From a virus, in IMG/VR virus record IMGVR_UViG_3300012532_000001, positions 1 to 49,190 of that record: a stretch of DNA of 49,190 nucleotides; one strand, 5' to 3'. The notes under the pieces are model-generated. The model made no database searches. It was given only the letters and a program-made list of their open reading frames with translations, and was not told the origin of the DNA. Numbering within the stretch: position 1 is the stretch's first letter; each line of letters begins with the position of its first letter. The position numbers and the translations under genes were made by a program. Shown here one piece after another: positions 39,532 through 47,803 of this stretch.

Positions 39532-39539
39532 CGTCGGCG

Positions 39540-40331
39540 CTACTCTGGACAAACTCCGTCGAACGTAACAAGGTGCTGCTGGTTGATGATCGGGAGGAAA
39601 GGCTGATCCGAGTTGTCGCTGTTATAGGCGAAGACCTGCGCTTTGTTCCGCCGGTCAATGGCAATCGAAGCTGTCAGCCGTTCCATGAAGTATTCCCAAC
39701 GCGGACCGCGCTGATCGTCCTGGTACAATTCCGCCGCAGCGATGCAGGATGCCATGATCGTTTCGGAGTGCTGGCCGCCGCCGTAAGGGAACGGCCGATT
39801 CACGTCCGGGCCATTGGGCAACAGATAGTACCGAAGCCGAACCGTGTATTCCTGATCGGCAATCGGGAAGAACTTGAGTTGCCAGCGCTGGCCATGATAT
39901 TGCGAGGAGCCCTTGATTGGTTCCTGGCAAACCGCAGTTGGCCGTCCTGTCAATTCGGTATTGCCGGCGTACTGAGCGTAGACGAACGGCACCCCATACA
40001 CCGGCACAGGCATGAATGACGTGCTGCCGTCTGTGGTGAGCGTGATTGTGCCATCCAGCCCGCCGAAGTCGTCCGGCAGGACCAGCACCGAATCGGCATC
40101 GGCCAGCGTCAGCGAGGCCACGGGACGAAGGAATGACCATTCGTGCGTGACTCCTCCAAGGACAGGCGGAGTGTAGAACTGGCGAAGCCCTGACTCACGG
40201 CAGAAGTCGATCGCGGCAGTTTGCTTGGCTGTCCAAGCCTTCTCGTCGAAGTCCGCACCGCGGCCGAAACCAAGGAAGAAGCCAATCCCTGAGTCGAGCT
40301 TTGATCGCGATAAAGATAGGTCTGATTCCAC
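39540..40331 (-). CDS. Putative head-tail adaptor
   Basis: The product is 263 residues from GTG 40331. It has a helical start (DEKAWTAKQTAAIDFCRESG), then beta segments (HEWSFLRPVASLTLADADSV, RWQLKFFPIADQEYTVRLRY) and a helical end (IMASCIAAAELYQDDQRGPR, RWEYFMERLTASIAIDRRNK). Size, gene order after the capsid cluster and the helix-rich ends fit the adaptor ring that binds the portal. Sequence evidence alone is moderate. Confidence 0.55.
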   Translation of the reverse strand: MESDLSLSRSKLDSGIGFFLGFGRGADFDEKAWTAKQTAAIDFCRESGLRQFYTPPVLGGVTHEWSFLRPVASLTLADADSVLVLPDDFGGLDGTITLTTDGSTSFMPVPVYGVPFVYAQYAGNTELTGRPTAVCQEPIKGSSQYHGQRWQLKFFPIADQEYTVRLRYYLLPNGPDVNRPFPYGGGQHSETIMASCIAAAELYQDDQRGPRWEYFMERLTASIAIDRRNKAQVFAYNSDNSDQPFLPIINQQHLVTFDGVCPE

Positions 40332-40334
40332 GGT

Positions 40335-40475
40335 TCAACGCTTCCGCCGCTTCTTTGCAGTCTTCTTGGCCCTGGCTGGAAGCGGACCTTTGGTGTTGAA
40401 ATGATGGCGTTTGGCGAACTCCGCACCGAAGTTCGCGTAAATGTATTTTTGTTGCGCGCGACTTTTCGCAGGCAT
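40335..40475 (-). CDS. Very basic small protein
   Basis: The product is 46 residues from ATG 40475 (GAGGTG upstream). MPAKSRAQQKYIYANFGAEF, then KRHHFNTKGPLP and a Lys/Arg tail (KKTAKKRRKR). 'PAKSKAQQRYxYA' micro-proteins are frequent in phage head-gene clusters (from memory). It is likely to bind DNA or the capsid interior. Confidence 0.65.
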   Translation of the reverse strand: MPAKSRAQQKYIYANFGAEFAKRHHFNTKGPLPARAKKTAKKRRKR

Positions 40476-40483
40476 TGGGCACC

Positions 40484-40822
40484 TCAGCGAATGGCCTCGA
40501 TCTTCGATACTGGCTCGCCTTCCAGAGTCAGCTTGTCGTTTCGCTTCAAGTCGTCCAGAACCGTTTCGACGCCGTTGACTGTGACCGTTACCGTCTTGGC
40601 CAGCTCGTAGGACGTGCCGGGCTTGCCATCAGTTGCATTGTCCTTGGACAGCACCACGTTGGGTGGCTCGGCGGAGTAGAGAACGCCGCTGATGCTGCGG
40701 GGCGGAGCGGCTTTTACCGTCTCGGCTTTGACTTCAGCCTTTGGCTCGGTCTTGTGATGGGTCGCGTGCGTTTCATGAGCCATGGCTTTTCTCCTTGCTG
40801 GCTTTCGTTTCTTGGCCGGCAT
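40484..40822 (-). CDS. Small charged protein, possible head component
   Basis: The product is 112 residues from ATG 40822 (GGGAGA upstream). ATG 40783 with AAGGAGAAA is an equally good start giving 99 residues. The N-terminus is basic and His-rich (AHETHATHHKTEPKAEVKAE). The C-terminal part is a small beta domain (TVTVTVNGVETVLDDLKRND, KLTLEGEPVSKIEAIR). No family was recognised. Confidence 0.6.
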   Translation of the reverse strand: MPAKKRKPARRKAMAHETHATHHKTEPKAEVKAETVKAAPPRSISGVLYSAEPPNVVLSKDNATDGKPGTSYELAKTVTVTVNGVETVLDDLKRNDKLTLEGEPVSKIEAIR

Positions 40823-40842
40823 TGTATTCTCCCGGCTTACGT

Positions 40843-40877
40843 TTTTGGCTATCAGGGAACACCCCTGGAAGCCAAAA
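40843..40877 (-). terminator. Intercistronic hairpin after the capsid cluster
   Basis: Stem TTTTGGCT/AGCCAAAA (40843-40850 with 40870-40877) with an inner CAGGG/CCCTG stem. It lies 38 bases beyond the stop at 40915 and may reduce read-through or protect the capsid mRNA 3' end. Confidence 0.45.
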
Positions 40878-40914
40878 GACCAGATTGGCTCTCCGCCCGC
40901 TCCGGGCCGGGAGT

Positions 40915-41787
40915 TTACGCGCCTACATGGTAAAGCTGGCCTACTGCCCACCATTTCATGAAGCCTTTGAACGCCGTGCCGGCCGAGTCGGCCGCCACGG
41001 ACCACAGCAGGCCAAGTGCATTGGCGTCGAGATTGGTCAAGGCAATGAGCGCTGCCCTGGTCAGGGCCGTGGTGCATTCGACGTTGTTCACGAAGAACCG
41101 AACGCAACGGCTGGCGTTGTTGGGATCGTAGACCATGCCGTACTTGGCGAAGGTGTACGCGGCCATCGTCCCACCTTCGGTATCGCCGATATTCGTGAAC
41201 GAGGTCGCCCGGTCGGAGCGAACGGTGTCCACCACGCCCAGGCCATCTTCTTCGATCCGGAAGCCGATCATGGCGCCGCTGTTGTCGATGGCGTCGCCGC
41301 TGTTGTTGGGCGCATTGGCTGCAAGTGTGAACAAGTCCGTTTCGGCCAGGCCGATGAACGTTGAGGCCAGATTGGTGACGATGCTGTTCTGAGCGTAGCA
41401 GCACTCGAACACCAGCGGCCCGGAGTTCGTCGTGAGGCCGCTCAGAAGGAACGATTCAGGACCGGCAATCGAGGCTTCGTCGTCGTCCGTGTCCATAGCG
41501 ATTTGAAGCGCTCCACCAATCAACTCCACAGAGTTGACGGCGCTAACGCGCGAAATCGTGCAGCCCGAGGCGGCATATGCCTTGTACGGGCCGTAGGCGA
41601 TTTGAGTGGTAAGCGTCGGCGCGAGCGGCGGCATCGACTGCGTGAAGTCGTCGAAAATGAAGAGGCCCAGGCCGGGCGTGTCTTGAATCTCCGCGATGGG
41701 AAACCGCAAGCTCTGCCAAAGGTCCGGGGAAAGACTGCGGTAGGCATCGATCTGCCCTGTCCGATTGAAACCGACCGTGTTCTTCAT
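40915..41787 (-). CDS. Virion structural protein after the major capsid
   Basis: The product is 290 residues from ATG 41787. MKNTVGFNRTGQIDAYRSLS, GLGLFIFDDFTQSMPPLAPT, then a LamG-like sandwich (SGPLVFECCYAQNSIVTNLA, IGFRIEEDGLGVVDTVRSDR, NASRCVRFFVNNVECTTA). It ends GFMKWWAVGQLYHVGA. The place right after the capsid gene and the lectin-like fold suggest a decoration protein on the head surface. Confidence 0.6.
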   Translation of the reverse strand: MKNTVGFNRTGQIDAYRSLSPDLWQSLRFPIAEIQDTPGLGLFIFDDFTQSMPPLAPTLTTQIAYGPYKAYAASGCTISRVSAVNSVELIGGALQIAMDTDDDEASIAGPESFLLSGLTTNSGPLVFECCYAQNSIVTNLASTFIGLAETDLFTLAANAPNNSGDAIDNSGAMIGFRIEEDGLGVVDTVRSDRATSFTNIGDTEGGTMAAYTFAKYGMVYDPNNASRCVRFFVNNVECTTALTRAALIALTNLDANALGLLWSVAADSAGTAFKGFMKWWAVGQLYHVGA

Positions 41788-41827
41788 CGCTCATCTCCGA
41801 AAAAGGAGCTTGGTGATTCGAGAAGGA

Positions 41828-42940
41828 TTACAATTCGCCTGCGGCTGAACCAGACGTGCCCAGGCTCAAGACAGCCTGCCGGCGACGGTCGTTGCAGTAC
41901 ATATTCCACGTGCAATCAGTGTTGTTGGTCATCATCGTGGGCTGGCTCGGATTGCTGGTGAAGTTGGTTTCGTGCATCCACTCGCTGGAGAGGTATTTGC
42001 AGCCCATCGACGACCAGTTAATCATGTAGACCGGATCATCCACGTCGAGATCGAGCTGGAACACCGGCGTCAACTTGGTGCGCATGAACACGGCTTGATT
42101 CCGCATCGGGGCGGCGTCTTTGCCGAGGTTTTCATTCTGGCCTTCCAAGACCGCTTCGATGGCCTTGACGACGCTGTAACGGGCGTAGATGCCGTAGTCA
42201 TTGCCAACTTCGTAGGTCGGAATGCCGGCCACCAGCGGCATGAAATCGGTGTAGTTCTGCGCATCCTGCATCGAATAAATCAGATCCTCCTTGGTGACGT
42301 TGACGTACGGAGCCGCCCAATTCTTCCAGCGGCCATTGACGCCGGCAGTCCCGGCGGCAGACGGATTGATGTTGGCGACCAGGGTGTAGCCCGATGGGAC
42401 AGTGCCAGTGAATCCGCGGTTGCCACCGGCGCCATAGGTCGGCACCGTCGAACTCTTGACCACGAAGTATGGAATGCCAACCGGGTTCAAGTCGAAGTCG
42501 GCAAGGCTTGGGCAGGTCCACAGTGTTTGCTCAAACAGCAGAATCGCCGAGCCAAGCGCCGCGTCGCGCTGCGTCTTCATCTCATCCACAATCCTGGCTT
42601 GGCCTTGATTCATGGCCGTCAAGCGCCGCTCCATTGCCCATTCCCAATGCGTATGGCGGAAGGGCATCTTGCCAGTCGCCAAGAGATTCGGGATGTCAGG
42701 CCGACTGACATATCCCAGGCCGACGTGCCGCGCCGAGTGGTTGTGGTCGGTAATGATGTTGAATTGGAATTCCGGCCCAATGCCGGATACGCCTTCTGCC
42801 TTGCCGGTTTTGTAGATGCGTTTGAGCGCTACCGTGTTGGGGTAGTTCGACATGTTCTCGGTCATCTTCAACCGGCCGAGATCATTCAATGAGGCGATAA
42901 GAGCGTCGGCGATCGACGGCGCTTGCATCGGTACAGGCAT
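41828..42940 (-). CDS. Major capsid protein
   Basis: The product is 370 residues from ATG 42940, with an optimal AAGGGAG six bases upstream as expected for the most abundant virion protein. Pattern: N-terminal arm, then GIGPEFQFNIITDHNHSARH, GLGYVSRPDIPNLLATGKMP, THWEWAMERRLTAMNQGQAR, then the central IVDEMKTQRDAALGSAILLF helix. A Gly-rich middle follows, with DDPVYMINWSSMGCKYLSSE near the end. Placement after a scaffold-like gene and the size fit an HK97-fold capsid. The family was not named by sequence search. Confidence 0.75.
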   Translation of the reverse strand: MPVPMQAPSIADALIASLNDLGRLKMTENMSNYPNTVALKRIYKTGKAEGVSGIGPEFQFNIITDHNHSARHVGLGYVSRPDIPNLLATGKMPFRHTHWEWAMERRLTAMNQGQARIVDEMKTQRDAALGSAILLFEQTLWTCPSLADFDLNPVGIPYFVVKSSTVPTYGAGGNRGFTGTVPSGYTLVANINPSAAGTAGVNGRWKNWAAPYVNVTKEDLIYSMQDAQNYTDFMPLVAGIPTYEVGNDYGIYARYSVVKAIEAVLEGQNENLGKDAAPMRNQAVFMRTKLTPVFQLDLDVDDPVYMINWSSMGCKYLSSEWMHETNFTSNPSQPTMMTNNTDCTWNMYCNDRRRQAVLSLGTSGSAAGEL

Positions 42941-43020
42941 CGAAAACTCCCTTGAGTAAGGCTCTCGTTAGCACTTGCCCGCAGCCTTTAGTAAGACCGT
43001 TGCCGGGCAGGCTCCATGGA

Positions 43021-43914
43021 TCATCCTGGAAATTCGTCGTTCGCGCTTTCGCTGACATCCTGCATCTCACGGACCTTGGACAAGAAGGTTTTCTTGGCCT
43101 TGCGGATGCCAGGAGGTTCCGGAGTTGCCTCCCGACTGGTCGGTCGCGCGGTTGGCGCTCGCTCCCATTGATCGCGGCGCTTCGCCAGTTCTTCCTCAGC
43201 GTAGGCTTCACCATTGGCTGGCTTCGCAGCCGGCGCGGCCGCCTTGGAGCTCGGGTAAAGGATGCTGACGGCCCGCTGAATCCGCTGCTTGATCGAGCCG
43301 CGCGTATCAGCCTGGGCGACGGCGAGAACTGCATTGCGACGCGCCAATTCTTCGGGCGATAGAGCGCCCAGAGCGCCTGCGCCAAGCATAGCATGATGGT
43401 CGGTAAGGCCGGAGAAGGCTTCGTCAATCTGCTCGTCGATATGCTGTTGCTCGCGCTGCTTGGCACTCTCGCGGATCTGTACGAACTCTTTCTTGAGCGA
43501 TCGGTTTTCTTCGGCCAGCTTCTTCATGGCCTTCAAGATGGTCGGGTCGTAGCGGTCTTCTTCTTCGGCCGGGATGCCGAGATCGATGGGAACTTCTTCC
43601 GGTTCGCGCTGTTCACGGAACCCGGACTGGGCAGGACGATCTTGCAGAAGTTGGAATCGCTGCTTGTTGAGGTAGCGGATTAGGTCTTCGAGCTGATCGG
43701 ATGGGAGCCTGTCGATCTCGTCCTGAGGAATGTCCAGGTCAACCGCCATCGCAGCCAAGCCGAGAGAATGCGTTTGCTTGGCGGCCACGAAACGGCCAGC
43801 TTCATCGCGCTCTTGGGCAACTTCGGCCGGTTGCTCGACGGGAAGATCGTGTTCGTCTTGCGGATCGCTGGCCGCGACGACTGAAGATTCTTGTTCGGTT
43901 TCTGTCAGTGGCAC
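43021..43914 (-). CDS. Scaffolding-like protein
   Basis: About 297 residues; the start is uncertain. GTG 43914 is the best in-frame choice, and the open frame reaches 43986. Strongly acidic and helical: TETEQESSVVAASDPQDEHD, DIPQDEIDRLPSDQLEDLIR, a coiled coil LKAMKKLAEENRSLKKEFVQ. The end is a Pro/Arg/Lys-rich, probably capsid-binding region. Acidic coiled-coil protein directly before the capsid gene is the usual place of the internal scaffold. Confidence 0.7.
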   Translation of the reverse strand: MPLTETEQESSVVAASDPQDEHDLPVEQPAEVAQERDEAGRFVAAKQTHSLGLAAMAVDLDIPQDEIDRLPSDQLEDLIRYLNKQRFQLLQDRPAQSGFREQREPEEVPIDLGIPAEEEDRYDPTILKAMKKLAEENRSLKKEFVQIRESAKQREQQHIDEQIDEAFSGLTDHHAMLGAGALGALSPEELARRNAVLAVAQADTRGSIKQRIQRAVSILYPSSKAAAPAAKPANGEAYAEEELAKRRDQWERAPTARPTSREATPEPPGIRKAKKTFLSKVREMQDVSESANDEFPG

Positions 43915-44001
43915 GACATGGTTTCGTTTCTCCCATCCAAGAAGCTTTATGCGAGTGAGACTACGCGAAAAACCGGAAGCCGTCAATGGCCGACTGCCAA
44001 A

Positions 44002-44454
44002 TTAGTCCACCAGAATCAATTGGCCGTTCAGCGTCGTACCTGAGCGATTAAGACACAAAATGCTGTCCAAGGCCGTCACCACGGGATCGGCACCGGTCAC
44101 CATGGGCGTTGTATTTGCCGCGGCCAAGAGTGATCCGAACCCTGGAATCCAGAAGGGAACCGTAGCCAAAATCTTGAAAATGACGTGCGTTGCCGTCGCA
44201 ACCAATTGCAAAAAACAGTCCTGATCGGCCCAGAAATAGCCATAGTCGAACGTCGCAGGTAGATCGTCATCGTCATCCCATAGCGTCTTCACGGTGTTGT
44301 CAGCGGCGCTGAAGATGATGTTGTGGACCGTGCCCGCCACCGAGACGGTGAAGGCTTCGTCGAAGTCATTGGCCGCAGCGCCTTGCTTGCCAGTGAGTGT
44401 TCGTCCTTGAGTTGGCAAACTGAAATTACTCACAATGCTCAAGGTAGCTGACAT
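44002..44454 (-). CDS. First gene of the structural operon, beta-rich protein
   Basis: The product is 150 residues from ATG 44454 (AAAGGAGAA upstream). SATLSIVSNFSLPTQGRTLT, EAFTVSVAGTVHNIIFSAAD, TFDYGYFWADQDCFLQLVAT. It looks like a small beta-barrel virion protein. It begins just after a terminator and a -10-like box, so it probably opens the late structural transcript. Family unrecognised. Confidence 0.6.
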   Translation of the reverse strand: MSATLSIVSNFSLPTQGRTLTGKQGAAANDFDEAFTVSVAGTVHNIIFSAADNTVKTLWDDDDDLPATFDYGYFWADQDCFLQLVATATHVIFKILATVPFWIPGFGSLLAAANTTPMVTGADPVVTALDSILCLNRSGTTLNGQLILVD

Positions 44455-44475
44455 GGCTGTTCTCCTTTGGGCATC

Positions 44476-44481
44476 AGTATA
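44476..44481 (-). promoter_or_regulatory. -10-like TATACT at the head of the structural operon
   Basis: On the minus strand TATACT lies 21 bases before the 44454 start and directly after a strong terminator. No good -35 box is seen at 17 bases. It may be a phage-specific or activator-dependent late promoter. Confidence 0.35.
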
Positions 44482-44494
44482 CACGACGCGCACG

Positions 44495-44533
44495 AAAAAA
44501 CCCGGATGGCCTCGCCCACGAAGTCATCCGGGT
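44495..44533 (-). terminator. Strong rho-independent terminator
   Basis: Perfect 9-bp stem ACCCGGATG/CATCCGGGT (44500-44508 with 44525-44533) followed on the minus strand by TTTTTT. It closes the operon ending at 44664 and separates it from the structural genes. The gap 44534-44663 holds a second hairpin (GCACGT... ACGTGC, 44626-44652) and no gene. Confidence 0.85.
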
Positions 44534-44663
44534 CAGCAATCGCACATCAACGAGACGTGCATCAAATTCTGATTCAAGCCGCAACCGCCGGCGCCTTCGG
44601 CAGACGGCTGCGACGTCTCACCACTGCACGTCCTCCCGCCAAGGAGACGTGCTTCCTCTTGGT

Positions 44664-44864
44664 TCATGCACACCCGCCAGCGCTGCGCCTTTCTTGGCGC
44701 CGCTCGCGGAATCGCTGGAACACGCCGCGACCGCCGCCACGACCGCAGCGGGCCTCGATGGTCGGCTCGCCGGACGGCACGAACTGCGGCGGCGACAAGT
44801 CGGCCAACAGCGCGAAGGCGCTGAGGCTGAACGCGGCGAAGATCGACAACGCAAGACTTTTCAT
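44664..44864 (-). CDS. Small secreted Arg/Gly-rich protein
   Basis: The product is 66 residues from ATG 44864 (AAAGGAG upstream). Clear signal peptide: MKSLALSIFAAFSLSAFALL. The mature part starts near ADLSPPQFVPSGEPTIEARC and becomes very basic: GRGGGRGVFQRFRERRQERR, ending SAGGCA, with two cysteines. Membrane-active or envelope-binding function is possible. Small secreted basic proteins of this style occur in planctomycete genomes (from memory). Role unknown. Confidence 0.6.
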   Translation of the reverse strand: MKSLALSIFAAFSLSAFALLADLSPPQFVPSGEPTIEARCGRGGGRGVFQRFRERRQERRSAGGCA

Positions 44865-44896
44865 GACAGACTCCTTTGATGGGCGAAACGGTTGAA

Positions 44897-45121
44897 TTAC
44901 GCGCCCAGAGATTCATCGCTCGTGAATGCGCCTTCGCCCTTGGCGATTGCGGCTTCGATCGCCTTGGCAATCTCGTCATTCGTAGCAATGACGCGAAGCG
45001 TGACGACCAGGGCGTCGTCAACCTTGTTCGCGGTTCGACTGGCGATCATCTCCATAAGCGGCAGGGCCAGCACGATGCCGCCCCGGATGTCTTGGACGCT
45101 GACTTTCAATTTTCGTGGCAC
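44897..45121 (-). CDS. Small helical protein
   Basis: The product is 74 residues from GTG 45121 (AAGGAGAA eight bases upstream). PRKLKVSVQDIRGGIVLALP, then ASRTANKVDDALVVTLRVIA and an acidic end. Regular amphipathic helices with one mildly hydrophobic stretch but no TM segment. No family was recognised. Confidence 0.55.
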   Translation of the reverse strand: MPRKLKVSVQDIRGGIVLALPLMEMIASRTANKVDDALVVTLRVIATNDEIAKAIEAAIAKGEGAFTSDESLGA

Positions 45122-45158
45122 TTCAATTCTCCTTAAGTTGATTGGCTAACGGTTCAGA

Positions 45159-45512
45159 TCACGCGAAACAACCGATGATGAGCGGCAGCAGTATCGGGAG
45201 CAGCTGAGTGATGATGTCCAGGATGCCCGCGTTGCCCTCGAACTGGTCCGCCGCCTTCCGCTCGAACAGCTCGAACCCGGCCCCGTTGCCGTTGCCCACG
45301 GCGTCCTCAAGGAAGGCATCGAGTTCCTTGTCGGTCGCGTCGGCGGCGATGTCGCAAAGCGAGTCGGCTGCCTTGAAGTATCCGCCGAATCCCAGGTCAG
45401 GGATCATCCCCTTGCCCGCCGCCTGGCGGAGCGCCGCCGCTATCCGGCTGCGGTTTCTGCGGCGATCCCTCAAGAGGCTCCTGCGTGCGGTTGCTGTCGC
45501 TGCTTGTGCCAT
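45159..45512 (-). CDS. Small protein with hydrophobic C-terminus
   Basis: The product is 117 residues from ATG 45512 (AAGGAG upstream; ATG 45518 is too close to it). Basic N-terminus (TARRSLLRDRRRNRSRIAAA), a middle acidic helix (DKELDAFLEDAVGNGNGAGF) and a C-terminal hydrophobic helix ILDIITQLLPILLPLIIGCF. A tail-anchored membrane protein is likely. In this neighbourhood a lysis accessory role is possible but unproven. Confidence 0.55.
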   Translation of the reverse strand: MAQAATATARRSLLRDRRRNRSRIAAALRQAAGKGMIPDLGFGGYFKAADSLCDIAADATDKELDAFLEDAVGNGNGAGFELFERKAADQFEGNAGILDIITQLLPILLPLIIGCFA

Positions 45513-45581
45513 GGTCATTGCTCCTTTGTGATTCGTGGTAAATGATCCGCCGCCTCGAAGCGAGAGCGGCGTGGTTTCTGG

Positions 45582-47159
45582 TCACTTCCCCAATCTCAGC
45601 CGCACGCTCGCCGCCGTCGTTCCTGGCGGCAGCGTTGCGCGGACGATCAAGTCGCCGCCGCTCGGAACCGAGATGATGACGCACTCACGCTGCCACTGCT
45701 TGAACGGCGCCTCGACGCGGGCTGTCAGCCACTCCCCCTTGGGAGGGTCGCAAGAGACGCCTACGATAAAGGGTGAACCAACGCGAACGGCACGCTCGCG
45801 CTGCTCTTCGTAGGACGGTGCAGGCGGTGCTGGCGGTTCAGGTTCGACCGGCTCGGCTGGTTCTTCCTCTTTCTTCTCAGGTTCCTTCTTTTCGACTTTC
45901 GGCTTTTCGATCAAGGGTGGTTCAGTTTCCTTGACTTCGATCTTCGTCGGTGGCTCACTGTTCGGCAGCAACTTGTTCAGCGCACCCTTGATCCGCTCCA
46001 GTTCCGCGACGGTCCCGGCCGGGGCCAACTCCATCCCAGGCTTGAGGTAGACATAGACTCCAGGCCGCACGTCTGGCCCGATGATGATCGTCGGCCCCGT
46101 GGGCGCCGGCGGCGTCGTCGATACCGTCACCGTGGCCTGGGCCGCGGCGAATGGGCTGACCGACAGCGCAACCACAGTAGCCGTGCCCGGAGCTTCAGGA
46201 GCGGTGTACGCCCCGGTCTGCGTGATCGTGCCGGAGTCGGTGAACCAAATCACCTTGGGCAGTGAGGCCGTGAACTGCTGGACTCCCTTGGGCAGCAGCG
46301 TCATTGCGGCCGGCGTGATTGTCAGCGTGCCCACCGGATCGGGCGGTGGTGGATCAGGAGGCCCAGGCGGTTGCAGGCCAAGCACTGTTGGCGTGCGAAG
46401 CCATGCCTCTTCGGTGGTCCCCATGATCCACTTGTGATCGACGACGCCGATCGTGTTCCAAGTGAACAGCAGGTAGCAGGTCGTCGTCGGGGCATTGGCT
46501 GGCACAGGAACGCCAAGAACATCGAAGCAATACTTTGCTGGCCCGTAGCCGAGCAAACTTACGCAGTGATCGGTACTGCCGGCCCTGCCGCCGCCAAACG
46601 CGAACCACCCAGTCTTGCTCCCGGCTCCGCTTGGTAAGTCGTCGGCAGCAATGGCGATGGAGATTGGCCCGGTCGCTATGGCACTTTGCAGGTTCGCTTC
46701 GTTGGAAAAATTCACGATGGACGGTATGCCTTCCTTGCGCAGCACGCCCTTCTCATCCTTCACGCCATCCCGCTGCATGTCCTCAATCACCGAAAGTAGG
46801 TCAGCACCATTCAAGACGCCGTGCGACCTGGCCCATGAGATGATTTCAGATTCAGTGATGAATGTCTCTGCCTTGACGTGTTTCGAGTACGACCCGATGG
46901 CAAATGCCGACTCGGCGCTTACGCAAATTCCGTACTGGTCGTTGCCCCAATACGACAGGCGGGACGGGATCATGGATATTTGGGACGGCGCGGCCAAAAT
47001 CGGCTTGTGAACCGTGGCCCGGCCGGCAAGGATAGCCGCCGCGATCTTGTGCGGCGGAGTCGGCTTTGCGCCTCGCTTGAACTTTGGGTCAGGCTGGGCG
47101 AAGCAAAGAGACGGTAAAAGTAGAACAAAGGCCAGAACTGTGAACTTCTTGCAAAGCAT
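45582..47159 (-). CDS. Secreted papain-like cysteine protease with Ig-like and C-terminal beta domains
   Basis: The product is 525 residues from ATG 47159 (AGGGGAC upstream). The signal peptide MLCKKFTVLAFVLLLPSLCF is cleaved near AQP. The catalytic domain (about 55-258) has GNDQYGICVSAESAF (Q75, C79), STDHCVSLLGYG (H198) and LFTWNTIG (N235), matching the Cys-His-Asn triad of papain-like (C1A) peptidases. After a PPGPPDPPPPDP linker comes a BIG2-type Ig domain (about 277-347), then a Pro/Glu/Lys-rich spacer and a beta domain (about 455-525). A secreted protease in a phage late operon could degrade a protein envelope at entry or lysis. That use is inferred. Confidence 0.75.
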   Translation of the reverse strand: MLCKKFTVLAFVLLLPSLCFAQPDPKFKRGAKPTPPHKIAAAILAGRATVHKPILAAPSQISMIPSRLSYWGNDQYGICVSAESAFAIGSYSKHVKAETFITESEIISWARSHGVLNGADLLSVIEDMQRDGVKDEKGVLRKEGIPSIVNFSNEANLQSAIATGPISIAIAADDLPSGAGSKTGWFAFGGGRAGSTDHCVSLLGYGPAKYCFDVLGVPVPANAPTTTCYLLFTWNTIGVVDHKWIMGTTEEAWLRTPTVLGLQPPGPPDPPPPDPVGTLTITPAAMTLLPKGVQQFTASLPKVIWFTDSGTITQTGAYTAPEAPGTATVVALSVSPFAAAQATVTVSTTPPAPTGPTIIIGPDVRPGVYVYLKPGMELAPAGTVAELERIKGALNKLLPNSEPPTKIEVKETEPPLIEKPKVEKKEPEKKEEEPAEPVEPEPPAPPAPSYEEQRERAVRVGSPFIVGVSCDPPKGEWLTARVEAPFKQWQRECVIISVPSGGDLIVRATLPPGTTAASVRLRLGK

Positions 47160-47184
47160 GAATCGTCCCCTAAAATAGAAATGC

Positions 47185-47210
47185 CCCGATGTCGTTAGAG
47201 CGACACCGGG
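47185..47210. other. Hairpin between divergent protease and HNH genes
   Basis: CCCG-A-TGTCG/CGACA-C-CGGG stem (one mismatch) with a six-base loop. It lies in the leaders of both the protease (minus) and the HNH gene (plus) and may block read-through or regulate either. Confidence 0.4.
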
Positions 47211-47239
47211 ACGATCACCAGGAATTTCGAGGATTCCAG

Positions 47240-47803
47240 ATGACAATTCTCATTATGCGTCACTGCCTGACTTGCGGCAAACCATTCCACGTTCCCCATC
47301 ATAAAATCAAAAACGGTCGCAACACGTTTTGCAGCCTGCCCTGCATTCGATGGCCCAAGCAGTCGATTGAAGATCGCTTCTTTCGATACATTGGCACGAT
47401 AACCAACACTGGCTGCATCTTGTGGAAAGGCGCACGCGACCGGGACGGATACGGTCAACTCGACAACAAGAAAGCACCGCGCGTCTCCTACGAACTGCTC
47501 GTCGGCCCGATCCCCGATGGAATGCTGATTTGTCACACCTGCGACAATCCGCCATGCATCAATCCGGCCCACTTGTTTCCGGGAACGCAAAAGCGCAACT
47601 CCGCCGACATGGTTGCCAAGGGTCGCCAGATCAATGGCGAACGTCATCATTCCGCCAGACTCACCGAGGCCATTGTCCGCGACATTCGCAACCGCTTCGC
47701 CATTGGCAAGCCGTCCCCAACCGATGTTGCCAAGGAATTCGGCGTCACGCCGCATGCCATCGTTTGCATCGTGTCCAGGCTGACTTGGAAGCATATCGCT
47801 TAG
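47240..47803 (+). CDS. HNH homing endonuclease
   Basis: The product is 187 residues from ATG 47240 (GAGG eight bases upstream); ATG 47255 is possible. An N-terminal Cys ribbon (CLTCGKPF... FCSLPC) is followed by the HNH core: GCILWKGARDRDGYGQL, RVSYELLVGPIPDGMLICHT, CDNPPCINPAHLFPGT (H, N and H all present). A C-terminal helix-turn-helix (SPTDVAKEFGVTPHAIVCIV) follows. Free-standing homing nucleases of this design spread between phage genomes. It is the only gene on the plus strand in this region, opposite to all neighbours, which fits an insertion. Confidence 0.88.
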   Translation: MTILIMRHCLTCGKPFHVPHHKIKNGRNTFCSLPCIRWPKQSIEDRFFRYIGTITNTGCILWKGARDRDGYGQLDNKKAPRVSYELLVGPIPDGMLICHTCDNPPCINPAHLFPGTQKRNSADMVAKGRQINGERHHSARLTEAIVRDIRNRFAIGKPSPTDVAKEFGVTPHAIVCIVSRLTWKHIA

